Source: Anthonomus grandis grandis (taxonomy: Eukaryota > Arthropoda > Insecta > Coleoptera > Curculionidae). Taken from it: a stretch of DNA of 64,000 nucleotides. The DNA is taken from contig NC_065550.1 in the NCBI RefSeq assembly GCF_022605725.1, positions 27,036,262 through 27,100,261 of the forward strand, given 5' to 3'. Positions 14,301-23,333 of this stretch are shown in pieces. Made by a program: the position numbers and the translations under genes. The stretch's first letter is position 1, and every line of letters begins with the position of its first letter. The notes under the pieces are model-generated. The model did no database searches, had not been told where the DNA came from, and saw nothing but the letters and a program-made list of their open reading frames with translations.

Positions 14301-15444
14301 AACAATATCTCTGTTAACTGTGGTATTTAGATTCATCGCACTCGTGTCATGCCATAAAATTGTTGAATCATCCGCAAACTGAATGAATTTACCTGAGATC
14401 CTAAGATTGGCCATGTCATTATTATAAATGAGGAATAGAAGTGGCCAAGAACTGAACCCTGAGGAACACCATGAGTCACAAGCTGCTCCCTTGAAAGGGC
14501 ACCATCCACAGAAACACTCTGCATTCTAGTATGCATATAAGACCCAAACCACTGAATAGCCAGACCTCTGAATCCATACCGCTCAAGCTTCCACAGCAGT
14601 ATTTCGTGACTAACACAGTTAAATGCTTTGGTCAAGTCACAAAACACTGCTGCAGCAATATCCACTGTTCAAGCTCAAAAATAAGGACTCAAAGAATGAA
14701 AAGATCGCATCTGATGTTCCCTTGGCACTTTGAAACCCAAATTGTAAAAAAAAAAAACGTAAATGTTTGTAAAAGTAAACGTACATGTTTAAGAAATTTC
14801 AAAGCTAAAATTATCTATGAATTTTGTCACTATTAGAAATACCCCAGGGATGTGTCAAGTTCAAGGGTGTTTAAAACGAGTTATTGACATTTAATTTCCT
14901 GACATTGTTTCCAAAATGTATACAGGTTATCTAAACATTTTCACTTACTATCTGAAAATTTTCGAGTTTCCAGTACAAAATGCATAATTTATTTATAAAG
15001 TGATAATATTTGAGACATATGACCTTTAGCTTGATTTTTCCTCTAAATCCTCTTATGATAATATCTATACAAAAATTATAAAAACACAATTAAAATTTTC
15101 TTGAAATCGCAATAATGCGGCTTGAAATTGATCCAGATTGTCTAAGCTTCAACGCTTTTAAATGGTCATCTCACTATATATTAATCGTCTGATTTATTGA
15201 GTTTTTATACTATATTTACAATAGCAAAAACGTTTCCTTAACACCACATTTTCTTTTATAGGACCTACTACACTTTTACATCAGAGATAAATCAATGAAA
15301 TGGTCGAGACTGTTCAGGGAATTCGAGGATCTTAAGGAATCTAACCCGGATTTAATCGAGGATTACTCTATAAGCGAGGCCTCGTTAGAGGAAGTGTTTT
15401 TGGATGTGGCACGATCGGACAGTGACAAACTGGCAGAGGTCTAA
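4874..15444 (+). CDS. ABCA-subfamily ABC transporter, C-terminal half (partial, 7 exons)
   Basis: The gene encodes the second half of a full-length ABCA transporter, a family that mostly moves lipids across membranes using ATP. The seven exons join in phase to about 482 residues and a stop. In order, I see a hydrophobic last membrane segment (about residues 33-54), Walker A GVNGAGKTT, Q-loop GYCPQNDAL, signature YSGGNKRKLS, Walker B FILLDEP followed by TNGVDP, H-loop LTSHSMAECEAVCN, and the ABCA tail DYSISEASLEEVFLDVA. The DEPTN replaces the more usual DEPTT. A lysine- and acid-rich linker (exons at 10506, 10956 and 11120) separates the domain from the tail and is longer than I expect for the family. 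NBD1 and most membrane helices must lie left of the window. The substrate cannot be told. Introns are heavily loaded with repeats. Confidence 0.93.
5393..5540 (+). CDS. ABCA exon b: Q-loop region
   Basis: The exon encodes GYCPQNDAL, the ABCA Q-loop, then the helical subdomain (SLTARDILKTMAMLRG). The donor is G/GTGAGT, phase 1, and the next exon completes a Gly codon in frame. Confidence 0.9.
5758..7055. repeat. Long foldback (inverted-repeat) element in ABCA intron
   Basis: Two arms of roughly 270-300 bp are inverted copies of each other. For example, AACTCGTCAAAATATCGATG near 5797 reappears inverted around 6990-7013, and CCGAAATAAATGTAGTATAC at 6777 inverts the stretch near 5992-6011. The middle is unrelated AT-rich DNA and no ORF is evident. 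An ACAGGGT sequence occurs near the left end (5712). Arm edges are approximate. Confidence 0.75.
7056..8900. other. AT-rich intron remainder
   Basis: This is the remainder of the ABCA intron 5541-8900. I see no coding signal. Around 8321-8345, 8465-8510 and 8699-8820 there are scattered phrases such as CATTCCAGGCATTTGAAA that match the minisatellite motif found at 12 kb. Confidence 0.5.
8901..9144 (+). CDS. ABCA exon c: signature, Walker B and H-loop
   Basis: The exon follows ATTTATAG and carries the core ATPase motifs YSGGNKRKLS, FILLDEPTNGVDP and LTSHSMAECEAVCN. It ends in phase 2 (GA/GTAAGT) and continues in frame into the exon at 10506. Base composition is markedly more GC-rich than the flanking introns, as expected of a constrained exon. 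Confidence 0.95.
9249..9506. repeat. Small inverted-repeat element with CAGGGTGTCCC ends
   Basis: The left end TACGGGGTGTCCCA and the right end TGGGACACCCTGTA are inverse with one mismatch, about 258 bp apart. No ORF is present. It fits a non-autonomous MITE-like insertion in the ABCA intron. Confidence 0.55.
9793..10316. repeat. Foldback element with GGTGGTCCAGTTT-type ends
   Basis: The left end TACGGGGTAGTCCAGTTT pairs with the right end AAACTGGACCACCTTGTA. Inside, the arms keep pairing: AATGCTTCGTTATCAAGATA at 9880 is inverted near 10204-10223. Arms are about 150-200 bp and no ORF is present. The ends resemble those of the foldback element at 59.3-60.3 kb. Confidence 0.7.
10506..10689 (+). 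CDS. ABCA exon d: end of NBD2 and start of linker
   Basis: The acceptor is CCTGTAG and the donor AAT/GTAAGT. It encodes LKIMKAGTIHKEGTISKLKN, which matches the usual ABCA post-H-loop strand (an LxIMxxG pattern), then an acidic stretch with EVDEVDG repeated. It runs in frame from exon c (phase 2) and ends in phase 0. Confidence 0.88.
10956..11063 (+). CDS. ABCA exon e: basic linker
   Basis: This is a 36-codon exon in phase 0 on both sides, with acceptor TTGTAG and donor TCG/GTAGGT. It encodes a Lys/Pro/Ser-rich segment (LPGKKKPKPVIVKSS). It has no family motif and is supported by splice sites and frame. It could be skipped in some transcripts without breaking frame. Confidence 0.7.
11120..11239 (+). 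CDS. ABCA exon f: linker
   Basis: This is a 40-codon exon in phase 0 on both sides, with acceptor TTTTTTAG and donor GGG/GTAAAC. It encodes a hydrophilic segment ending NGEFRDEHG. Like exon e it is symmetric, so alternative inclusion is possible. Support comes from open frame and splice sites only. Confidence 0.68.
11240..11989. other. Start of the 4-kb ABCA intron
   Basis: This is AT-rich intron with no coding signal. Loose repeats of phrases with TATCTGGAAATTTTC / GAAAATTTCCAGATA character occur on both strands, possibly old minisatellite. Confidence 0.45.
11990..12900. repeat. Degenerate minisatellite, about 55-62 bp units
   Basis: The phrase CTTCAACTGCCTGGAATTAA and variants recurs at about 12033, 12134, 12189, 12246, 12309, 12371 and 12432, mostly 55-63 bp apart, alternating with ACTTCAAATGCCTTGAAGA. 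The second phrase contains a short palindrome (TTCAA...TTGAA). Copies are diverged. The same motif is scattered at about 8.3-8.8, 47.3-47.6 and 55.0 kb. Confidence 0.7.
13141..13163. repeat. (AATC)n tail of the non-LTR element
   Basis: About five AATC units lie directly downstream (on the minus strand) of an AATAAA at 13170-13175. The position suits the 3' microsatellite tail of the retrotransposon fragment at 13147-14750. Confidence 0.75.
13147..14750 (-). mobile_element. 5'-truncated non-LTR retrotransposon inside ABCA intron
   Basis: Minus-strand segments spell a reverse transcriptase of the LINE type, antisense to the host gene. The motifs are QFGFQSAKGTSDAIFSF near 14745, VFCDLTKAFNCVSHEILLWK, HGVPQGSVLG, and FADDST, where FADD stands in the position of the catalytic YADD. 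The C-terminal thumb and tail region ends in a stop at 13567. About 420 bp of 3' UTR, an AATAAA and an AATC tail follow. At least three frameshifts (near 14665, 14430 and 14050) make it inactive. Endonuclease and ORF1 are missing through 5' truncation. Jockey- or CR1-like clades are possible; I cannot decide between them. Confidence 0.88.
15262..15444 (+). CDS. ABCA terminal exon
   Basis: The exon follows TTTTATAG and encodes 60 residues and TAA. The EDYSISEASLEEVFLDVA segment is the classic ABCA C-terminal signature after NBD2. AATAAA follows 12 bp after the stop. Confidence 0.93.
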   Translation, partial: DLLHFYIRDKSMKWSRLFREFEDLKESNPDLIEDYSISEASLEEVFLDVARSDSDKLAEV

Positions 15445-15455
15445 ATTACATCATA

Positions 15456-15461
15456 AATAAA
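15456..15461 (+). promoter_or_regulatory. Polyadenylation signal of the ABCA gene
   Basis: AATAAA lies 12 bp after the stop codon, implying a very short 3' UTR. Other AATAAA matches occur by chance in this AT-rich DNA, so the site in use is not certain. Confidence 0.55.
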
Positions 15462-16429
15462 ATGACAATTTGGAACTCAATAACAAGCCCGATTGGAAAA
15501 CGGGGTTGGTATTATAATTGTCATTAAAAATGGAAGCGGTATGGATGCGGAAATGAGATTTTCTCGATCAATTCTCGATATTTGAGAAAGATTTTAAAAA
15601 ACTCGAGAGTCGTATAAGAAAAAATCGTTAAAGTTCTATTCAGTTATTAAACTGTGAATTTTAATAGATATTAATTTATTATTGCTGAACTAATTAACAT
15701 TTTTCTGGTTTAATTTTTTTTAAAAAGCCTGGCAGTTGTAGTAAACTGAACCTATTGACAATTATAATACCCTTACGTCGTTTTGTCATTTGTTCACTGA
15801 GCCAAATCTTGTCGTTTTACTACTTACCAGAAAAAAAATTGTAGAGTTTTTGTTTTGTTTAAGATTTTGTGTTTAAAAAAATAGCTAAAATTCCAAAAAA
15901 ATTTAAGAAGAAATGATCTGTAATATTTTTTTATGTTAATATAAAAAAGGTATTTATTTCTATAAAGAAATTATTTAAATTTCTGTAATATACACATATA
16001 TACGAGAAATAATTCTATGATGCGTAGGCAAACGAGTGTAAGCCAAAAATTACCAAATCGAGAAACACCTATTCGGAAATTGTAGTGCTGATAATTTTAA
16101 AAATTTATTTATTATTTATTTACTAACAAAATGGCTTTAGCCTGAAGGCTAGCGTTACAACTTTAATAGTTTTTTTTTAATTATATTGTGATAGTTTTTC
16201 ATTTTAGTATAAAAGTGTGTATAAAAGTTGCTATACAATTTTTATAATAAAAAAGTACTTATTGAAGGTATTAAAGGCAGCAAATGCACTAGATATTTTT
16301 TCTTTTCTTTTCATATAGATATCCTTTTTGAATAACATTTTTTGGGCGATAATATGACAGACTTTTCACGCATAGGAAAACAAATTCTTAAAAATCTTCT
16401 TCGTTGAATAAACTTTTCTTAAAAAATAT
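15462..16429. other. Intergenic AT-rich DNA
   Basis: I see no gene or clear repeat. It lies between the end of the ABCA gene and a decayed transposon. Confidence 0.5.
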
Positions 16430-17510
16430 TGCAGCATACTATTTTGTATAACGAAGCCATTGAACGTCATGTCATTTGAACAAGTTTCCAGAACACACGT
16501 GATTCACTCTCATGAACTCATTCCATGTGACTATGACTACTAACCATAAACTTATGGACAATTATTTCTAACGTCTATTTTTGTTGCATCAAAGTTAGGA
16601 ACATTGCAGACACATTGCATGCCAATTTCTATGTTGATCACCACATGTATGATAGTCATATAGAACAATGTGTTTAATGTTATCTGGTAGTGACATTAGT
16701 TCTGTGAAGATATAAGTCCCACTCTGGTCATTACCCATTATCCATATCATGCATAGTTAAATTAAATGTCCATTGTTATCTTATAAAAAGCATCACTGAA
16801 ATTAATACATTTTTTGTAGCGTCAAATTTGGCAGATACTTTTTGTCGTTTGCCCCCGTAAACTGTGATTCGTGGGCAGGAAACGACTTAATGTGATAAAT
16901 TAATCAATTGCTTCTTGCAACAGTATGCTAGAATGCTGATTTTTTGGTTTAAGGTGATCTCTATTGTTAGACTTCACAATTCCGGATACTGAGCATTGAG
17001 AGTTATGAAGAGCAACAAACATTTGTGTTTCATTTAACACTTAAACTGTTTTATAAAACATCCCCGGCAAACTTTAACATTTCTTCCTTTAATTTTTAAA
17101 TAAAACATATCACTAGTATTGCAATTCCTTGATTTAGCAGCTTCATTAGTACGTTTTCTTTTACCAGCTGTGACCATTATCTAACATACCCTTTTATCTT
17201 CTTACTTTAATAGTCATTAAATATTACTTGCCTAATATCTTCAGGGATTTTTTTAACACATTTTATTCCACAATTTAATTCATTTGTTCTTTTATGTTTC
17301 TTACTTGTAAAAGGATCATCAATATACCACTTCTTTTTAGGCTGCCTTTCTAGTTCATCATTTTCAAAATTGTTTCCTCGAAGAAATATTTTTTTAAGTT
17401 CTTATTGCTGATGTGGGAATCTCATCCTCGTTGGAATTATCCGAATTAGGAAGTGGTGTATATATTTTATCCTTGCTGTCGTCACTATTATAATATTGAG
17501 GCGATATTAA
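16430..17510 (-). pseudogene. Heavily decayed transposon ORF (DTCGGQN / SFP family)
   Basis: Read on the minus strand across several frames, the stretch gives KKKWYIDDPFTSKKHKRTNE, KIKGRNVKVCRGCF, NQHSSILLQEAID, then a degraded SFP..ES segment, DYHTCGDQHRN and SHSHMEC. I recall this order (Cys-rich zinc-like part, SFP.xESHY, DTCGGQN, SGHSHME) from a widespread arthropod family of uncharacterised, transposon-like proteins. Many stops and frameshifts show it is long dead. I cannot name the superfamily. Confidence 0.55.
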
Positions 17511-17900
17511 TATGTAAATAACTGATTTTAAAAAATATAACCTGATGAAAAATACTGATAATCTGGTTATATCCTGATTCTAATATCATATCATTTTGTT
17601 CATTGTTTATTGGCATGACACAAAATTATGACAATACGTGTTTCATAATTATGCACCCTCTTTTAAAAAAAAAAGTAAATGTCATAAAGTATAATCCTAC
17701 TAAACTAAAAAAACTATTCTGCTGAAAGCCTAAATAAATGAACTACTCCTTTAATTAAAAAAAAAGTACAACGGTAAAACTCTACCAACGTTTTCATTGG
17801 AAAATGGAATATCCATGGGTGTATAGTTCAATATTAACGAGTCCAAATTAATTGGCTTTTCTAATATTGATTATTTTAAGCCTAAAATAGAGTTTTTCTA

Positions 17901-19390
17901 GCTAAGGAAAGGTACACCATCTGTTTCAAAGCTGCGCCAAGTTTTGTCCCCAAATAACGCGCCATTAGCGACAGTATTTTAATTTTAGAAAAGTTAATTT
18001 ATATTATTTTAAATAATAGTGTATTGTGTTTTGTTTACATTCGTTAGGTGCGCTGCTTAGTCTGGAATATGAGACAAATTAATATTTAAATTTTCTTAAC
18101 TAAAATTTAAAACAGCTTGTTGGCTGCCTCTCTGATTTTGTGCCAAGCATAGAATAAATAATTAACAAAATTAGAAAAATTATAATTATCTTATTATCAG
18201 GATTAGGATTTAGGATATAGAAATCCAAAAATAGACTTCGAAAATAAGACCATAAGAAAAGGCTTCTCAAAAATATAATTTCATACGATATTATTATTTA
18301 AATACACATAACTACATAATTCGGATAAGTCCTAAATGCATCGCACATGATGGTAAATAATAATAAATTGGGTATATATTGTAAAACTTATATATACATA
18401 TATTTTTTTTTAATATTGACTTTCATACTTATATTTAAGTTAAAGATATTAGGGCCAAGCCTGTATAAAGTGCTTACCTAAATCCAACAGATCTTAATAG
18501 TTTTCTTAATGTCTCAGGGCATCCAGAGAAGTTAATCTGTTTGTCTTTTATTTTCTGAAGTACTCCTAAAATTTAAAAAACAATATATAAATACATTTGA
18601 CATGAATTTGAATTCTAAGTACATACCTCTTAGAGTAGTAGATCTTTTTTCAAGCACGTAAAAATTGTAGATTACACTTTTAATCTCTTCAATATCTCCG
18701 GGGGACAATGTTTTTATGACTCCTTTGGCTCTAACGCTTTTTTGAGTTGGAGTTCCAAAAGAAGTACAGGCCGGGTTGTTATCTACATGCTGTCCTTCCG
18801 TTTTAATTCGCTGAAGGCAATTTTTGCCAATTTGTGTAGCAGCCAAAATTCTTTCTCTAAAAATAAAAAAAAAACTGATGAAATTAAAGCAAATATCCTC
18901 AAAGTGATATTATTACGTACTTAAACAAAGCACTAATTTAAATTATTAATGTATTAAAGTATCAATAGCCTAAGAATTGTATTAATTAATTATTAGAATA
19001 GGCTGCCTGCAAAAATATTAGATAAATTAATACATACCGGTAATTTTTTAATGGGATCTGAATTCCCTCCATTGCTTCTCTTTCCATAAAGTTTGAAATA
19101 TTATAAATAATTTCTTTTGCTTGGCTATGTAAAACCTTTCCTTTCACACCAATCCTTTTTGGAGCCATAATCACAAACAAAAATAACTATGAAAAAATAA
19201 TATAAAAATTATTCACTCTAAAAAGACATAACACTACAACACTAAAAGGCACAGAACACAAATATAAGAATTAACGCAACGGCACTGTTTATATGCAAAT
19301 CGGGGCGATCGATACCGTTGCTTTGGCAGCGGCGTAAACAAATTTACTGCGCAACCGATCCGAACAACACGTGCTGTACCTTTCCTTAGC
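17901..19390 (-). mobile_element. TIR element with TA flanks carrying only an N-terminal transposase part
   Basis: The ends GCTAAGGAAAGGTACA (17901-17916) and its perfect inverse (19375-19390) are flanked by TA on both sides, which fits the IS630-Tc1-mariner superfamily. Inside, three minus-strand exons with good splice sites encode a helix-turn-helix-type N-terminus, but I find no catalytic DDE part in the remaining 577 bp. This is best explained as an internally deleted, non-autonomous copy. The left half is AT-rich filler. Confidence 0.78.
18478..19168 (-). CDS. Three-exon N-terminal fragment of a Tc1/mariner-type transposase
   Basis: The exons are 19038-19168, 18627-18856 and 18478-18565, joined by GT-AG introns in consistent phase. 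The start is taken at MAPKRIGVKGK (19168), not four codons upstream, because family members I recall begin this way. Readable parts are QAKEIIYNISNFMEREA, RERILAATQIGKNCLQRI (DNA-binding helix region) and RSTTLRGVLQKIKDKQINF followed by PETLRKLLRSVGFR. About 150 residues are encoded, then an open donor (GTAAGC) with no recognisable following exon. The catalytic domain is absent, so it cannot be an active transposase. It could in principle make a DNA-binding peptide. Confidence 0.6.
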
Positions 19391-21750
19391 TAGACAAAGT
19401 CTATCAATCTGCCGCTTTTTCACACTATAATCACAATAAAACTGTAGACTTATCTACCTAAATCCTTCCGTGCAAGTTTTAGTTCTACTACTTTTAAATA
19501 CAAAAGTCTAAAAGTCAACACGTTTCCTTGTTACAATTTATTATACATTAAATGGTATAAGTCATTATGATAAAGTTGGTATGATTGTTAAAGGTCTACT
19601 TATACTATTTATTTCTTATAATTTGCGTAGGTCAAAATAGTACGAATTAACTTTACAGTTTGGACCAACGCATGACCACTGATGCAGCAATCCAAAATAT
19701 GGCAAACATAACTTACACTCAATTTTAATAAATTTTGACTTATCCTAGTTTGTCCACTCACCATAGAATTACAAAAGTTATTTTATTTTTTTTTGTAAAA
19801 TAACTTCAAATTCAAGTTGCGGAAAATTAAAAGAAGACTTAAAGGCATTGAGGTAAAATAATAAATACGTGATACAAATTAAAAGTTTAAAATCATTAAA
19901 CAAATTAATTAAATAATAAGTTTTTTAATTTTTTCAGCTATGTTTGGTAAAACAGAGCTAAACGGGATGTATCGAGGTCTTTCTTAAAAGACGTTGTCAT
20001 TGTCTGTATGGTTTTATATACAATTGTGATTTAAGCATAAGTTTTGTATTTTTTTGTTAAAAAACTTTTATAATTAATAATATTATTTGTATAAATGTAA
20101 AAGTATTTTTGATAAAATCAATAAATACTACTACAAACAATTAAAAACGATAACTGTAAATAAAATTTGAAGGTTATCGTTAATAAACTTTTTAGAAATC
20201 ATTCCTAGTAAAAAAGAACTTTTATTTATTTATTTTTTTCAGATGGTCCCATAATAGGTCAAGTCTCTCAGTATGGCAGAGTTCTATGCGACCGCAATTT
20301 AGAGATTTATTGTAGCACCATATTGTTATGTTATACATATGTTTTATCATCATGGTACAAATAATGCATTGGAACTTGTAAAAACAAATATCTCGAGATC
20401 TATTAACTTTAGACACTTCTAACAAGTGAACCTTTTTTGTTGCGAAAATACGAGAAAATAAGATTTTTCGGTCAGTTGTTGTATACAGGCTAGGCAAGAA
20501 AGTCACACAAGTTATTTACCGAAAAAGCCTTTTTACCGAATAAGCCTTGTTTCTCATACTAGAAAACCTTCCTATACTATTTTCATTTCAAAATCTGGAA
20601 TAATTCTCAAGCAATAAGGAAAAATAGAAAATAAATTTGGTGACACCTTGTATCTCGCAAAGTATCAACTTTTCGATTAAGGTATGTTTGTGAATGTGTC
20701 ACATATTTTGGTCTAGAGCTTAATATATTTGTTTGGTTCTGATTCAACCCTTAAACATAACTTCCAAGTGACTCCACATATTCAGAGATTAAATGAGACC
20801 TGATCAATATAATGGTTATTAATGTCTTTGTTGGGGACAGCGTAGAATTAATTGTTTTTTTGTGTTTATCTTAGGATAACTTCGATCCAGTTGCAGTGAG
20901 TGGATGGAACTTTTCTTCGCAGAAGTGCATTAAGGGGTAACGTAGTTAAGATATAGACGCTCCTTTTATGTATGTTGATTCTTTGTTATCACTTTGACGA
21001 GAGCCTGTCAAGATTATTCAAGGCGTTTTTCGCAGATTATCATGATTGATTGGCGCTGACTAAGTGGGTATTGTGTTAGGACTTTGACCTTTATTCTACT
21101 TTTTAATATGGTAAGTAATACTTGTAGATACTTTAAAAAACATCTATTTTTATTACGGGTCTTTACAGTACAATAAAACGGTCGATGTATATTTGTCATT
21201 TTGGTTTCTCTGTGGTATTCTCAGGACTGCTAGAAGTTTATTTAACAGTAGAAACAGATAAGAAAAATTAGATAATCGGATAATTTATCTTAGATTTTTT
21301 AAATTTAGATGATTTAGTTTTTTTAACTGCATATATCCGGTATATATTGATTATTAAGTCCCGATCATGATCTCATTGAGATCGAAACGTATGCCAATGA
21401 TCGCTAAAATATTTATTGGCCTCAATTTAAAAACCGTTTAAGAAAATTAAATATTTATTAATTAAAATTAATTTTTAGTAGACAAGTGTAGTTTTCTTTC
21501 ATTTTTTATTTTTTCAGTTTCATAATATTCCAGACAAAGCTTACCAGAAGAGCAAAAAAAGACTTTTGTAATTCTTGCAGAAAATTTCAAAATAATGTAT
21601 GGATTTTACAACCGTAATTTTGATATCGTCTGAAATCCCATAGACAAAATCAGGAACATTATCTCCACGAATATTCTAAGAACATCGTTTTAGTCCATCT
21701 TTTTCAAAATCAACTTTTAGCAGCACATCGATGCGCTGTTAATAGTAAGC
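19391..21750. other. Intergenic DNA without recognised genes
   Basis: It is AT-rich. A minus-strand open frame at 20222-20506 shows no family resemblance that I can see. A short inverted repeat GATCTCATTGAGATC followed by GAAACG lies at 21370-21390. Nothing else is supported. Confidence 0.45.
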
Positions 21751-22693
21751 ACAGGGTGGCCAGATAAGAATGCAAAGTGCTGTATTTTGGAAACTATTTG
21801 TCCTAGAGACTTGCGGCAAAACATTTTATGACTAAAGTGGCCAAAAGAATACCGCGGAAAATATTTTTAGATTTCCAAAATGGTCGCCAGGGGGCGTAAC
21901 CGCCATCTTAAACTTTTAAGTGATTTTTCACTGAAATTTAACCAGTAAATGATACGAAAAAATATATGCTTTTTAAAGCTCAGCTCTACTCAAGTAATTT
22001 TTGTTTAACACTTTGTGACGTATATATTATAATAAAGTGGTGGGGGGTAATTCAATGTTTTTTTTTTAAATAAACAGGTGTAACGACTGAACGAATCTTG
22101 AACAACAAACTTGGTCCCGTTGGAAAAAACATTTATTGCTCCATCAAATCCGTCTTATCTGTGATATGTCTAGAGCCAGAATTAACAGAAAATTGCAAAA
22201 TTCTCTAAAAAATGAAATGCAATAATATAACTTTTTTTTCATAAAAATGTATTGAAATGATAGCTAAATATGCCAGTGAAAACCATATCTCGATATCTTA
22301 TTCGTAGCCTGAAATATCGAAGAAAGAATATTTAGTTATCATATAATTTTAATTAAAAAGAAAAAAAATTAAAAAGACGCTATTACACTGATATTTATTG
22401 TTATTTATTTGTCTTTTTTCAAGGTTCAATGATAAAATGTCTTTTTATAATCTAAATTTAATAATTAAAATATTCTTTGTTCAAAAAATTAAAAAAAAAA
22501 CGCGTATGGGCATAATAATAAAAATTATCGATTTTTAAATAAAACTAATGCCTCCTTAAATGCTCGAGCTGTCTTCCATCATCATTTCTGCTCTTGACAG
22601 GCTGTAAATGGCTTCTTGTATTCGTATTTTCAAGTCTCTACGACAAATAGTTTCCAAAATACAGCACTTTGCATTCTTATCTGGCCACCCTGT
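21751..22693. repeat. Foldback element with ACAGGGTGGCCAG ends
   Basis: The left end starts ACAGGGTGGCCAGATAAGA and runs on through TGCTGTATTTTGGAAACTAT. The right end, 22630-22693, is its near-perfect inverse over about 60 bp. The element is about 943 bp long and the interior has no convincing ORF. It fits a non-autonomous DNA transposon. Confidence 0.8.
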
Positions 22694-23154
22694 ACATAAA
22701 GAGAACGTTTTTGGTATTTTAGTGTTATTTCCATAATTATAATCTTTAGTAAATAATTAAGTTGGATTTGTACACTTTAAGCATCTACTACTACAATAAA
22801 ACATTCAGTATATCATATAAAAATCATGTCTTTATTTAGATTATTTACCCATTTACATAACCCTGACACTTCGACGAAATAAGTTTCCTTATTTGACTGT
22901 GTTCGTTAACATCTGGCGTTCTTCCAATTTGTATTTTTGTTTCGACAAGAATACCTTGGAGAACTAAGCAAAAACAATAGTATGTAGATAACTGAAATTT
23001 CCGTATACCTTAAGGAAAATGAAAATAAATAAACAACCAAAACAAAACAAAAATTAACGTATTTTATTGGGTTTTACACCTAAGCTTGGCAAGCATTACA
23101 AAACAGTTATCCTACAAGTATAAAACCCAGATACCGTAAGCGAATAAATGCCAT
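22694..23154. other. Intergenic DNA 3' of the giant gene
   Basis: I see nothing coding. It contains the likely cleavage region of the minus-strand gene at its right edge. Confidence 0.4.
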
Positions 23155-23160
23155 TTTATT
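23155..23160 (-). promoter_or_regulatory. Candidate polyadenylation signal of the giant SAXO-like gene
   Basis: AATAAA on the minus strand, about 175 bp downstream of the stop at 23334, gives a short 3' UTR. No closer canonical signal was seen. Confidence 0.5.
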
Positions 23161-23333
23161 GCAAGAATATATAAATATATTAGAAAAATAACTATATAGT
23201 ATTAATATAACAATAACAAAATTATTATCACAATGTTAGAAAAGATTAATAATGACAGTCTCTGAATAAACTATTCACTACTACTTATAAGTAGGTATAA
23301 AAAAAATGGGAATGATGATAATATGGCCTAAAT

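Noticed and set aside
20222..20506. 94-codon minus-strand frame as a gene
   Set aside because: No family motif or splice support; surrounding DNA is ordinary intergenic sequence.
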